A DNA stretch of 64,000 nucleotides from Gammaproteobacteria bacterium (GCA_033344735.1 JAWPMW010000001.1:1370171-1434170), one strand, 5' to 3'; counted from the stretch's first letter, positions 1-8,528 are shown. The notes: generated by a model not told the origin, from the letters alone. Translations and numbers: made by a program.

Positions 1-1201
1 GAATCACATCTTCAGGTTGATCGACTCTTCCGCGCACCTCATTAAGATGACTGCGCGCCTTGAGTAACCCATTTTCTTTTGCGTATAAATCGGCTAGACG
101 CATTGCAGCCTCTAAGTACAAGTCGCCATATGCAACCTCCTGATAATGTTCTACTGCAGCCTTGGACTCGCCAAGCTCTTCTGCAATGCGCGCAAGATAA
201 TAATTAGATTCATCTAAACGGCGATTATCTTCAATCAGCGCCTTGAAGTATTGTCTTGATTGCGAATACTCTTCAGCTTGAACATAAGTAAGGCCCAACA
301 TATAAGTAATATCAGGATCATTGGGACGTTGATCTAAGAGTACTTCAAACTGTTCACCTGCACTGCTATATTTTTCCGCTTGCAACAACATACGAGCATA
401 ACCCAAACGCAAATCAAAATTTTGCGGATCGTCATCAACCAATGCTTGCATATCCACAAATGCAGATTCGTGATCACCAATTAAACTTAGCGCCCTAGCC
501 CGTAATACTCTTGCTTCAGATAGATCTGGGTTAAAACCTAACGCCAACTCGCTTTGATCTACCGCAAGTTGATATTTTTTTGCTTTCATTGCCAATTCGG
601 CATAGGAAAGATGTCCGTACGGATTAGAAAAGTTTTTTACTACCAAACGATCCATCAACTCAAGACTATCCTCTACATTCTCAACACGCGCTAACGTTGC
701 CGCGATGATACTGTAGCCTTGACTGGGAGAGTCTGACGCTGCGTCCATAACATTGCTAAAATATTTAACAGAAGAATCCACATCTCCTTGTCGCAGATAC
801 AACACGCCCAATACTTGTTGAGCTTCAATATTCCCATCCAATACATCCGACCACCGATGAGCAATTTTCAATGCAAGTGGCCAATCCTTTGCAAATATTG
901 CAATTCTCATCGCGCGCTCAATGACATTTGGATCATCACTCAGCTCACTAGCACGACTATAAGATTGCTTTGACCCCTCTAAGTCACCAAGCTTTCCAGA
1001 CAGTTCCCCAGTTAACACCTCGTACATTAATGCACTGACATCATCGTATCTTGCATCATTGGGTGTTTTAATTGGTATTTGATCAGTAAGCGCTTGCTCT
1101 GCGCCCCCATGCCTCGAATTGGAGGGTGCGGTGGCACACCCAGAAATGATAGTGGCAAGCACCACGATAAGCATATACTTGCAGAAATTGTCTTGAGGCA
1201 T
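1..1201 (-). CDS. TPR-repeat lipoprotein (3' end beyond window)
   Basis: Reading leftward from an ATG at 1201, the frame stays open to the window edge (400 codons), so the C-terminus is missing. The N-terminus is a lipoprotein signal: a hydrophobic stretch ending in IISGC, with the Cys near residue 18. The rest is rich in Ala, Leu, Tyr and Glu in helical repeats typical of tetratricopeptide (TPR) proteins. A TPR protein transcribed away from hemA is a common gammaproteobacterial arrangement, and these proteins are thought to be outer-membrane-anchored scaffolds. The specific partner is unknown. Confidence 0.8.
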   Translation of the reverse strand, partial: MPQDNFCKYMLIVVLATIISGCATAPSNSRHGGAEQALTDQIPIKTPNDARYDDVSALMYEVLTGELSGKLGDLEGSKQSYSRASELSDDPNVIERAMRIAIFAKDWPLALKIAHRWSDVLDGNIEAQQVLGVLYLRQGDVDSSVKYFSNVMDAASDSPSQGYSIIAATLARVENVEDSLELMDRLVVKNFSNPYGHLSYAELAMKAKKYQLAVDQSELALGFNPDLSEARVLRARALSLIGDHESAFVDMQALVDDDPQNFDLRLGYARMLLQAEKYSSAGEQFEVLLDQRPNDPDITYMLGLTYVQAEEYSQSRQYFKALIEDNRRLDESNYYLARIAEELGESKAAVEHYQEVAYGDLYLEAAMRLADLYAKENGLLKARSHLNEVRGRVDQPEDVI

Positions 1202-1366
1202 AATTTAGAAGTGTAAAATAATTTATATAAATCAAAGGCTATATAGCAATTCTACGTTATTTCAAATGTCATTACATGAGCGCTTCAGCAGCCACTTCTC
1301 ACTTTTTATACAAAACATACCAGTTTATTCACCTTGTCATGGTCAAGGTGCGCTAAAATAGCGGCC

Positions 1367-2629
1367 ATGTCCTTACTAACTATAGGTGTTAACCATACTT
1401 CTGCCCCTGTCGAGGTGCGGGAACGTGTGGCTATTCCTGATTCCGCATTACCGACAGCACTAAGTACGCTAATAGAAACGCCTACTATTGATGAGGCTGC
1501 CATCATATCCACTTGCAATCGAACAGAGTTGTATTGCTCAGTGGAATCATTCGAGACCGGCAAGTTAGCTACAGTGCAATGGTTGAGCGACTTTCACCAA
1601 TTAGAGATCGACCATAATCAATCTTACCTATACAACCTTAGCGATCAAGAAACCGCCAAACACATGTTCCGTGTCGCTAGCGGACTAGATTCTATGGTGC
1701 TTGGTGAACCCCAGATCCTGGGTCAACTCAAACAGGCTTATCAGCATGCTCAAGGTGCCGGCACTCTGGGCAAACAGCTTAATCAATTATTTCAGCATTC
1801 ATTTAATGTCGCTAAAAAGGTTAGGACTCATACTTCTATTGGTACCAATCCTGTCTCAGTGGCTTCAACCGCCGTATCTCTAGCCAAACAAATTTTTGGG
1901 GATTTATCGAAAAGAAATGCTCTATTTATTGGTGCAGGAGAAACCATTGAACTTGCCGCACAACATCTTAGTGCGGTAGGTGCAAATCGCATCACAATTG
2001 CAAACCGAAATATCAACCGCGCACAAAAACTGGCAAACAATTTTAATGGTTATGGTATTAGCCTGTCATATATAGGTGAGGTATTACCAGAAAGCGATAT
2101 TGTGATAACCGCTACTTCAAGTACATTACCCATTCTTGGGAAAGGACTACTCGAGAGAAGTTTAAAACGTCGCAAACATAAACCCATTCTTGTCATCGAC
2201 CTCGCTATTCCAAGAGACGTTGAACCTGAAGCAGCAAATCTACAAGACATCTACTTATATAGTGTGGATGATTTAAAACAAGTCATCCAAGAAAATATGC
2301 AATCAAGAATTAACGCTGCCGAAGAAGCAGAAATAATTATTGATGATGAAGTTACAAAATTTTATCATTGGTTGCGCGGGCAGGATGTGACTGATGTTAT
2401 TCGCACGTACCGCAACCAGGCTGAACAACATAAAAATGATGCCATTGAAAAAGCAGCACGCATGCTAAATCAGGGAAAATCTTCAGAAGAAGTCTTGCAG
2501 TTTCTTGCAAATACACTAGTGAACAAACTATTGCATAGTCCTACCGAAGCTTTAAAATCTGCAGGCGCAGAAAATCATCAAGAATTACTTGAGGCCGCTA
2601 AAACTATTCTTGGTCTTCCTCGCGATTAG
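1367..2629 (+). CDS. hemA: Glutamyl-tRNA reductase
   Basis: Reduces glutamyl-tRNA(Glu) to glutamate-1-semialdehyde with NADPH, the first committed step of C5-pathway haem synthesis. The 420-residue protein opens with the family signature (GVNHTSAPVEVRER). It carries the catalytic Cys at residue 50 in STCNRTE, then a Rossmann NADPH domain (GAGETIELAA) and a helical dimerisation tail. I chose the ATG at 1367 because the family motif begins right there; an upstream in-frame TTG at 1334 would add eleven unrelated residues. No clear Shine-Dalgarno is visible, and a TAAAAT box at 1354-1359 lies so close to the ATG that a leaderless transcript is possible. prfA and prmC follow, the usual gammaproteobacterial order. 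Confidence 0.97.
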   Translation: MSLLTIGVNHTSAPVEVRERVAIPDSALPTALSTLIETPTIDEAAIISTCNRTELYCSVESFETGKLATVQWLSDFHQLEIDHNQSYLYNLSDQETAKHMFRVASGLDSMVLGEPQILGQLKQAYQHAQGAGTLGKQLNQLFQHSFNVAKKVRTHTSIGTNPVSVASTAVSLAKQIFGDLSKRNALFIGAGETIELAAQHLSAVGANRITIANRNINRAQKLANNFNGYGISLSYIGEVLPESDIVITATSSTLPILGKGLLERSLKRRKHKPILVIDLAIPRDVEPEAANLQDIYLYSVDDLKQVIQENMQSRINAAEEAEIIIDDEVTKFYHWLRGQDVTDVIRTYRNQAEQHKNDAIEKAARMLNQGKSSEEVLQFLANTLVNKLLHSPTEALKSAGAENHQELLEAAKTILGLPRD

Positions 2630-2638
2630 ATTCGCGAG
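2619..2638 (+). other. GC-rich hairpin over the hemA stop codon
   Basis: CTCGCGA (2619-2625) and TCGCGAG (2632-2638) pair perfectly around a 6-nt loop that contains most of the hemA TAG. No T-run follows, so it is not a standard terminator. It may affect mRNA stability or coupling to prfA; that is inference. Confidence 0.4.
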
Positions 2639-2670
2639 CACCGTCAATATACCCGTTATAATTATTTATC

Positions 2671-3753
2671 ATGAAAGATTCTATTGTTGCCAAGCTTGAG
2701 TCCTTGCAAGAACGTCAGCAGGAAATTGCAGGCTTATTAGCAGAGCCAGACGTAATTGCTGATCAAAACCAGTTCAGAAAGTTCTCTATGGAATATGCTC
2801 AGCTCGAGCCTGTGGTTGCTGCATTTAGCAAATATGCGCAAACTGTTGAAGATTTGGCTGGCGCCAAAGAAATGCTGTCAGACAATGACGCCAGCGTACA
2901 AGAAATGGCACAACAAGAAATTACTGAGCTACAAAAACAGCAAGAAGATCTAGAGCTTGACCTGCAAAAACTTCTTTTACCCAAAGACCCGCTAGACAAC
3001 AGCAATGTGTTTATAGAAATCCGTGCTGGTACGGGCGGTGATGAAGCCGCTATCTTTGCAGGTGATTTATTTCGCATGTATTCACGATACGCAGAACAAA
3101 AGCGCTGGAACGTTGAAGTAGTAAATACTAATGAAGGTGACCATGGAGGTTATAAGGAAGTTGTAGCACGTATTGTCGGTCAGGGTGCATATTCATTACT
3201 TAAATTTGAGTCTGGCGCTCATCGCGTACAACGAGTGCCAGAAACAGAATCTCAAGGGCGCGTGCATACTTCAGCGGCCACGGTGGCTATTTTAGCTGAA
3301 GCGGACGAAATCGAAGACATTGAAATTAATCCTTCTGATCTTCGCGTAGATACTTTTCGCGCTTCCGGTGCTGGTGGACAGCACGTAAACAAAACAGATT
3401 CTGCAATTCGATTAACCCATTTACCTACAGGTGTGGTTGTTGAATGCCAAGATGAGCGTTCTCAACATAAAAATAAAGCACGGGCGATGTCATTATTAAA
3501 AGCACGTCTGCTTGATGCTGAACAGTCCAAACAGTTCGCCGAACAAGCCGCGACAAGAAAAAGCTTAGTTGGCAGTGGCGACCGCTCTGAACGCATACGT
3601 ACTTATAACTTCCCTCAAGGGCGTGTGACTGACCACCGAATTAATCTAACGCTTTATAAACTTGAAGAATTAATGCAAGGCAACCTAAGCGAAATAATTG
3701 ATCCTTTAATTAATGAGCACCAAGCTGAACAACTTGCCTCATTGAGTGACTAA
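2671..3753 (+). CDS. prfA: Peptide chain release factor 1
   Basis: Recognises UAA and UAG stop codons and triggers peptidyl-tRNA hydrolysis. The 360-residue length is typical. The GGQ catalytic motif is at residues 235-237 (SGAGGQHVN). The stop-codon tripeptide region reads VPETESQGR, so it is PET rather than the E. coli PAT, at about 190-192. The N-terminal third is a charged coiled-coil domain. The ATG at 2671 has no recognisable Shine-Dalgarno, but a TATAAT lies at 2657-2662. prmC, whose product methylates the GGQ glutamine, follows 17 bp downstream. Confidence 0.97.
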   Translation: MKDSIVAKLESLQERQQEIAGLLAEPDVIADQNQFRKFSMEYAQLEPVVAAFSKYAQTVEDLAGAKEMLSDNDASVQEMAQQEITELQKQQEDLELDLQKLLLPKDPLDNSNVFIEIRAGTGGDEAAIFAGDLFRMYSRYAEQKRWNVEVVNTNEGDHGGYKEVVARIVGQGAYSLLKFESGAHRVQRVPETESQGRVHTSAATVAILAEADEIEDIEINPSDLRVDTFRASGAGGQHVNKTDSAIRLTHLPTGVVVECQDERSQHKNKARAMSLLKARLLDAEQSKQFAEQAATRKSLVGSGDRSERIRTYNFPQGRVTDHRINLTLYKLEELMQGNLSEIIDPLINEHQAEQLASLSD

Positions 3754-3770
3754 TCATCAACTAAATACTA

Positions 3771-4613
3771 GTGACTAATATTAAACAAGCAGTTCAGCAC
3801 GGTCGCGAAACTTTAAATTACCGGTCTGAAAATCCTCAACATGAAGCTTCTCTTCTTCTTGCTCATACTATTGATAAAACCAAAGAATATTTAATCGCTC
3901 ATTCGGAAGATCAGTTAAGTAATGTAGAATTTGAATGGTACAAAAACTATTTAGCTCGCCGCCTTGAAGGCGAGCCAATTGCTTATATACAACAACAAAA
4001 AGAATTTTGGTCGCTTCCCTTAAAAGTGACACCTGGTGTACTAATTCCTCGTCCAGACACTGAAGCTTTAGTTGAAGCAGCTCTCGAGCATATTCCCAAT
4101 AATGGTCGCGCAAATATATTAGACCTGGGCACTGGCAGCGGCTGCATTGCATTAGCATTAGCCAAAGAAAGGCCTAATGCAAATATTATTGCTTGCGACA
4201 ATTCTGAGCTTTGTATAGACACTGCAAAACTTAATGCAGAGTCACTAAATATTAAAAATATAACACCGATCACTAGTGATTGGTTTAGCTCAGTAGAATT
4301 TAAAAACTTTGATTTGATAATTAGCAATCCACCTTACATAGCCTATGATGACGATAACATTGACTATAGTGTAGAAAAATATGAGCCTGAAACAGCTCTA
4401 TTTTCAAGAGATCAGGGATTAGCCGATTTATTCCATATTATAAAACATGCGCCTGATTATTTATGCGCTAATGGCACATTGATAGTTGAACATGGCTTCG
4501 CGCAAGCAACCGATGTTCGTTTACAGTTTATAAAGTATCACTACAATAACATTCAGACGCTACAAGACGTGCAACAAAATGATCGTCTCACACAAGGAAC
4601 AATATCGAAATAA
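3771..4613 (+). CDS. prmC: Release factor glutamine N5-methyltransferase
   Basis: SAM-dependent enzyme that methylates the Gln of the GGQ motif in release factors. The 280-residue protein has an N-terminal helical substrate domain, the SAM-binding loop DLGTGSGCIALAL near residue 122, and the catalytic NPPY motif (SNPPYIAY). The start is the GTG at 3771, which gives the expected N-terminus. It lies in line with prfA, and its stop is directly followed by the ATG of the DsrC-like gene, so the four genes from hemA may be co-transcribed. Confidence 0.95.
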   Translation: MTNIKQAVQHGRETLNYRSENPQHEASLLLAHTIDKTKEYLIAHSEDQLSNVEFEWYKNYLARRLEGEPIAYIQQQKEFWSLPLKVTPGVLIPRPDTEALVEAALEHIPNNGRANILDLGTGSGCIALALAKERPNANIIACDNSELCIDTAKLNAESLNIKNITPITSDWFSSVEFKNFDLIISNPPYIAYDDDNIDYSVEKYEPETALFSRDQGLADLFHIIKHAPDYLCANGTLIVEHGFAQATDVRLQFIKYHYNNIQTLQDVQQNDRLTQGTISK

Positions 4614-4934
4614 ATGGAAATTCAAACAGACGAAGATGGATTCTTACTAGATCCAGACAACTGGGACAAAAACTTTGCATTGTCGACAGCTAAAGATTCC
4701 AAATTAGAATTGAACGAAGATCATTGGCGTGTAATTCATATGATACGTGAATTATATTCGGCGTCAGGCGTAGTACCAGAATTACGCACCATCCTTAAAA
4801 ATTTACGAACAGCTATTGGTAAAGACAAAGCAACACGCAAATATGTATATGCCTTATTCCCTTATGGGTACGGCCAACAAGGCTGTAAAATTGCCGGCAT
4901 GCGAAAGCCATTAAAATTATGGTTAGATTTATAA
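4614..4934 (+). CDS. DsrC/TusE-family protein lacking the C-terminal cysteine
   Basis: A 106-residue protein with the DsrC/TusE fold signature: an acidic start, DxxNWD, an HWxVIxxIRExY helix and LFPYGYGQQGCKIAGM. DsrC carries two C-terminal cysteines eleven residues apart and TusE only the last one; the last one (CysA) is the persulfide carrier. Here the upstream one (CysB) is present as Cys91, but position 102, where CysA should be, is Leu, and the tail ends LKLWLDL. Neither other frame near the end restores a Cys. It directly abuts prmC. It may be a regulatory or binding variant of DsrC rather than a sulfur relay; its function cannot be fixed from sequence. Confidence 0.85.
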   Translation: MEIQTDEDGFLLDPDNWDKNFALSTAKDSKLELNEDHWRVIHMIRELYSASGVVPELRTILKNLRTAIGKDKATRKYVYALFPYGYGQQGCKIAGMRKPLKLWLDL

Positions 4935-5142
4935 TTTGACCACATGATCCTCATTACAAACAAACTCCTGAATTCGTAATCAACATCTAGAAATATCATA
5001 AAAGTATCGATTAGCGGTCATTTATCACCGATGAGTGGTTGCATCATCTAATGCTATTTTAAGTCACATACATAAGTCCGCAGATAATCAATTAATTATA
5101 GCGGTTCGTCTTAGTGGTCTACGATCTTAACTAGCAACTCAA

Positions 5143-5166
5143 TTATTGTGAGCAAAGTCACAATAA
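5143..5166. promoter_or_regulatory. CRP-type palindrome
   Basis: TTATTGTGA-GCAAAG-TCACAATAA is a perfect 24-bp dyad (9-bp arms, 6-bp centre) matching the CRP core TGTGA-N6-TCACA on both sides. It lies about 53 bp upstream of the tlpA-like start at 5220 in an otherwise gene-free 285-bp gap (4935-5219). Catabolite or CRP/FNR-family control of the downstream four-gene operon is inferred. A shorter dyad, CTTAG-N8-CTAAG, follows at about 5170-5187. Confidence 0.65.
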
Positions 5167-5219
5167 CAACTTAGATCAATCGCTAAGCCAATAAATCTAT
5201 CCAGAGAGGATTTTTCGCA

Positions 5220-5717
5220 ATGCTTAAACTTATCCAAGTATCTGTAGTTTCTTTCTTTTGTGTTTTTGCCACACAGTTTGCTTACTCTGCAAGTGTGGGT
5301 GATGACGCACCTTCATTTCGTGCTCGCTCACTAGATGGTTCAGAAACTATCAGCAAGGCAGACCTTGAAGGGAAAGTAGTGTTTGTTGATTTCTGGGCAT
5401 CCTGGTGTCCACCTTGCTTAAAATCATTACCTGAATTTGAAAACATACAAACTTCATTCTCTGGCAGAGATGATGTTGTAGTACTGGCTATCAACCTTGA
5501 TGAAAATCCTAAAGATGCGACTGATTTCATCAAGAAAATAAATGTCAGTTACAAAATACTTGCTGATAAATCTGGCGAAATTCCTGAATCATTTGGTGTC
5601 AACGCAATGCCAACCTCTTACATCATCGACAAATCAGGCGTGATCCGTTATGTGCACAACGGCTATAAATCAGGCGACGTGGACAAAATCAAAACCGAGA
5701 TTGAGAAATTACTATGA
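5220..5717 (+). CDS. Exported TlpA-like thioredoxin-fold disulfide reductase
   Basis: A 165-residue protein with an N-terminal signal peptide (cleavage after AYSA, about residue 24) and one thioredoxin-fold domain. The active site is WASWCPPC, Cys63 and Cys66, followed by the cis-Pro loop (NAMPTSYIID). This TlpA/ResA-type architecture usually reduces disulfides in exported proteins such as apocytochromes. A strong Shine-Dalgarno (GAGAGGA) precedes the ATG. Its TGA overlaps the ATG of the next gene (ATGA), so it is translationally coupled to the DUF4266 lipoprotein, whose C-terminal CGC is a plausible thiol substrate. That pairing is inference. Confidence 0.92.
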   Translation: MLKLIQVSVVSFFCVFATQFAYSASVGDDAPSFRARSLDGSETISKADLEGKVVFVDFWASWCPPCLKSLPEFENIQTSFSGRDDVVVLAINLDENPKDATDFIKKINVSYKILADKSGEIPESFGVNAMPTSYIIDKSGVIRYVHNGYKSGDVDKIKTEIEKLL

Positions 5718-5932
5718 GCACTAAGCTAACTGTAGCTTTAATTCTCATTACACTATTTGTTACATCTGGTTGTACTACTGTCAAGCCATGGGAACGCGGC
5801 ACGCTTTCCAAGAAAGAAATGTCATGGTCACCTGATCCACTTGCAGCAACCTTAGGTGAACACATTTATTTTGCTAAAGAAGCAGCTGCAGGCGGATACG
5901 GCTCTGCAGGTGGCGGCTGTGGCTGCAACTAA
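5714..5932 (+). CDS. DUF4266 small lipoprotein with C-terminal CGC
   Basis: A 72-residue protein with a lipobox (FVTSGC, lipidated Cys20), then a short mature part containing PWERGTLSKKEM and a Gly-rich tail ending GGGCGCN. This matches the DUF4266 family. The mature lipoprotein is only about 53 residues and has two cysteines at the very C-terminus besides the lipid-anchored one. The family has no assigned function that I know of. It is coupled to the thioredoxin gene upstream and lies 11 bp before the DUF3570 gene. Confidence 0.88.
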   Translation: MSTKLTVALILITLFVTSGCTTVKPWERGTLSKKEMSWSPDPLAATLGEHIYFAKEAAAGGYGSAGGGCGCN

Positions 5933-5943
5933 ATTTTATACCG

Positions 5944-7158
5944 ATGTCATACAATAAAAAACAAAACATCAGCCCTACTTTAGCCGCGCTGTATTCAGCA
6001 GCATTTGCATTACCCGCCTACAATAAAACGGTCGAAGCTGCTGGCGCGCCAGATAGCGAGCCCAGCATAAGCGCACGTATTTCTAAATACGATGAAGATC
6101 GTTTAAGTAGCAGCAACTTCTCTGGTTTAGGCGACCAAAAACGCTACGACATTGAAGTCGGGCAAGTTAGTGTGGTTTACCCAATTAATGACACTGTACA
6201 ACTCACTGTTGATAGCGCTTATGAAAAAATGAGTGGTGCATCTCCATGGTTCGTGCAACCAGATGCCGAAGGCAGCCCGGTACAAGTGATGAGTGGCGCA
6301 ACCATTGATGACGAACGTTTTGATGCCAGTGCAAAATTAGATATTTACAAAGGTAAATACACCATTAGTCCCAGTGTAGGCTTCTCTACCGAAAAAGATT
6401 ACCAGGCTATCTTTGGTGGCGTATCGGTAGCACGTGAATTAGACAACAAATCAACCACTTTACGCGGAGGAATATCCGCATCGTTTGATGAAGTCAAACC
6501 TACTTCAGATGTAGTTAACGATCCTAATCGTATAGATAGTGATGACAAAGAAAATGTCAGCGCCTTTGTAGGCATCGGCCAAGTCATTAACAAAAATACC
6601 GTGGTTCAATCTACATTTACTATTGGCCACCTTTCAGGATTTTTATCTGACCCATATAAATTAGTATTTAATTCAGCGGTGCCTGGACTGAGAGACAATC
6701 GGCCTGATGATCGCACTCAATATATATGGTCCGCACAGCTTAGACGCTGGTCAGAAACATTAAGCGCAGCATTACATGCAGACTACCGGTTTTATTATGA
6801 CGATTGGAATATACGCTCACACACACTAGATGTTGGCTTTCTCAAACATACCGATAGTGGTTGGAGTTTTGAATATTCAATGCGCTATTACAGTCAAACA
6901 CAGGCTGAGTTTTATGAACCGTTTTACCAGGCTGCGCGCTCAGACGGCTATTACTCTAGCGATTATCGTCTATCACCTTATGGCGCACTGTCGTTTCGCG
7001 TAAAACTAGCAGAAACTATAAATAACTGGACGGTTGGTGTTTCTGCTGAGAGATATATTAGTGACAAATCTTATTCTTTACAAAGTGTCGATGTAGAAAA
7101 TCCTGGACTCGTCGACTTTACATTATTCACATTTGGAGTGGACTACTCATTTAAATAA
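5944..7158 (+). CDS. DUF3570 predicted outer-membrane beta-barrel protein
   Basis: A 404-residue protein of the DUF3570 type. After a short Ala-rich N-terminus it is dominated by alternating polar/hydrophobic strands with many Tyr and Trp and ends in an aromatic strand (GVDYSFK), as outer-membrane barrels do. Near the N-terminus it holds MSGASPW (SGAS at 97-100) and VMSGATIDDERFD (SGAT at 117-120). Both resemble the [ST]GA[TS] core modified by ApbE flavin transferases. It sits between the DUF4266 lipoprotein and the ApbE-like gene, 2 bp before the latter. The signal peptide is not textbook (residues about 10-33). Function unknown. Confidence 0.85.
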   Translation: MSYNKKQNISPTLAALYSAAFALPAYNKTVEAAGAPDSEPSISARISKYDEDRLSSSNFSGLGDQKRYDIEVGQVSVVYPINDTVQLTVDSAYEKMSGASPWFVQPDAEGSPVQVMSGATIDDERFDASAKLDIYKGKYTISPSVGFSTEKDYQAIFGGVSVARELDNKSTTLRGGISASFDEVKPTSDVVNDPNRIDSDDKENVSAFVGIGQVINKNTVVQSTFTIGHLSGFLSDPYKLVFNSAVPGLRDNRPDDRTQYIWSAQLRRWSETLSAALHADYRFYYDDWNIRSHTLDVGFLKHTDSGWSFEYSMRYYSQTQAEFYEPFYQAARSDGYYSSDYRLSPYGALSFRVKLAETINNWTVGVSAERYISDKSYSLQSVDVENPGLVDFTLFTFGVDYSFK

Positions 7159-7160
7159 TC

Positions 7161-8063
7161 ATGGAAATCTATAATTTTCCATTTCGCGCGATGGGCAGTC
7201 CGTGCGAATTCCAACTCTACACTTCAGATAAAAATGTTGCTGAAACTGCTTGTAAAAAAGCTCACGCAGAAGTTACTCGATTAGAAAAAAAATATTCTCG
7301 ATATCGCTCTGATAGCGTTACTAGCACAATCAATAAATCCTCAGGCAATCTGTCAGGCACTAAAGTCGATAGCGAAACTGCCTTACTAATAGATTATGCA
7401 CAAGCTGTTTATAAACAAAGTGAAGGCTTATTCGATATCACTTCTGGCGTATTAAGAAGAGCATGGAATTTCAAATCGAATAATTTACCAACACAGTCGC
7501 AAATTGATGAAACTTTGGAATTAGTTGGTTGGCAATATGTTGAATGGCAACGTCCACATATTGTACTCAAGAAGAAAGGCATGGAAATTGATTTTGGTGG
7601 TTACGTTAAAGAATATGCAGTGGACGCAGCAGCAAATACTTTGCGCAACCATGGTATAAATGCCGGTTTAGTAGATCTTGGTGGAGACCTTAAAGTATTA
7701 GGACCTCATCCTGACAACAAACCATGGCAAATTGGCATAAGGCATCCAAGAGATCCAGCCAATGCAATTGCAACAACCACCCTAGGACAGGGTGCTATTG
7801 CAAGTAGCGGAGACTATGAACGCTTTATGACAATCGACGGCAAACGCTACGCACATATTCTTAATCCAAAAACAGGTTGGCCTATTGAAGGTTTCAGCGC
7901 GGTAAGCGTCATTGCAAGCGAATGTTTAATTGCTGGGAGCTGCTCAACTGTCGCCATGTTAAAAGGTGAACAACAAGGAAAATCTTGGTTAGACTCATTA
8001 AAACTCCCATACATTAGCGTTACTAAAGACATGCATGTGGATGGCACAACTAATCTTGATTAA
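7161..8063 (+). CDS. ApbE-like protein (FAD:protein FMN transferase family), divergent
   Basis: A 300-residue ApbE-family protein with the early MGS motif, FDITSGVLR, DFGGYVKEYAVD, a GG-containing loop (VDLGGD), SSGDYERF and HILNPKTGWP. Classical ApbE enzymes are exported and attach FMN to Thr in target proteins using Mg2+. This one has no signal peptide. In the C-terminal segment where the family has A-D-A-x-x-T it reads AGSCST (residues 258-263), so Gly replaces the usual metal-binding Asp. It may be a specialised transferase or a non-catalytic relative. Last gene of the TlpA-DUF4266-DUF3570 operon; its stop overlaps the convergent nsrR stop by 4 bp. Confidence 0.85.
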   Translation: MEIYNFPFRAMGSPCEFQLYTSDKNVAETACKKAHAEVTRLEKKYSRYRSDSVTSTINKSSGNLSGTKVDSETALLIDYAQAVYKQSEGLFDITSGVLRRAWNFKSNNLPTQSQIDETLELVGWQYVEWQRPHIVLKKKGMEIDFGGYVKEYAVDAAANTLRNHGINAGLVDLGGDLKVLGPHPDNKPWQIGIRHPRDPANAIATTTLGQGAIASSGDYERFMTIDGKRYAHILNPKTGWPIEGFSAVSVIASECLIAGSCSTVAMLKGEQQGKSWLDSLKLPYISVTKDMHVDGTTNLD

Positions 8064-8488
8064 TTAAAATTAAGTATCACTTTAATTTTTGGAGCCAGCA
8101 AATCTTCGAGCGAGTAATCATCTAATACCGCTAAGAATTGATCAAGCGCTTCAACAAGAATAGCTGACAATTTACAACTGGGTGTTAACACACACTGATT
8201 TTCAGAAGAAAAACACTCCACCAAATCAAAACTTTGTTCTGTAGCACGCACCACATCGCCTATATTAATTGCAGATGGTTCTTCTGCTAATTCAAAGCCA
8301 CCGCCTTTGCCACGAATTGAATGTATAAATCCAAGAGTTGCTAGCTGATTCACTACTTTCACTAAGTGATTTTTTGGAATCGCATAACTTTGTGAAATTT
8401 CATCAATAGTACATCGTCGCTTGGCTGTTGCTGCATATATTAATGTTCTCAGTGCAAAATCACTGTATTTAGTTAATCGCATATCCAT
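8060..8488 (-). CDS. nsrR: Rrf2-family nitric-oxide-sensing repressor NsrR
   Basis: A 142-residue Rrf2-family regulator. It has an N-terminal winged helix (LTKYSDFALRTLIY, AIPKNHLVKVVNQL, IRGKGGGF) and three cysteines at 92, 99 and 105 (ECFSSENQC, TPSCKL) that would hold an Fe-S cluster. NsrR releases DNA when NO nitrosylates the cluster. Cys spacing is two residues longer between the first pair than in E. coli NsrR. It is divergent from a truncated haemoglobin gene with an NsrR-type box between them. A second in-frame ATG at 8482 is an equally plausible start. Confidence 0.88.
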   Translation of the reverse strand: MDMRLTKYSDFALRTLIYAATAKRRCTIDEISQSYAIPKNHLVKVVNQLATLGFIHSIRGKGGGFELAEEPSAINIGDVVRATEQSFDLVECFSSENQCVLTPSCKLSAILVEALDQFLAVLDDYSLEDLLAPKIKVILNFN

Positions 8489-8495
8489 TAGTCTC

Positions 8496-8524
8496 TTGAC
8501 AATAACATATATATTATATACATT
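8496..8524 (+). promoter_or_regulatory. Candidate promoter of the truncated haemoglobin gene
   Basis: TTGACA (8496-8501) is a perfect -35 and, with a 17-bp spacer, is followed by TACATT (8519-8524) as a weak -10. The predicted transcription start lands in the left arm of the NsrR box, which would give simple repression. Confidence 0.5.
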
Positions 8525-8528
8525 TTAT

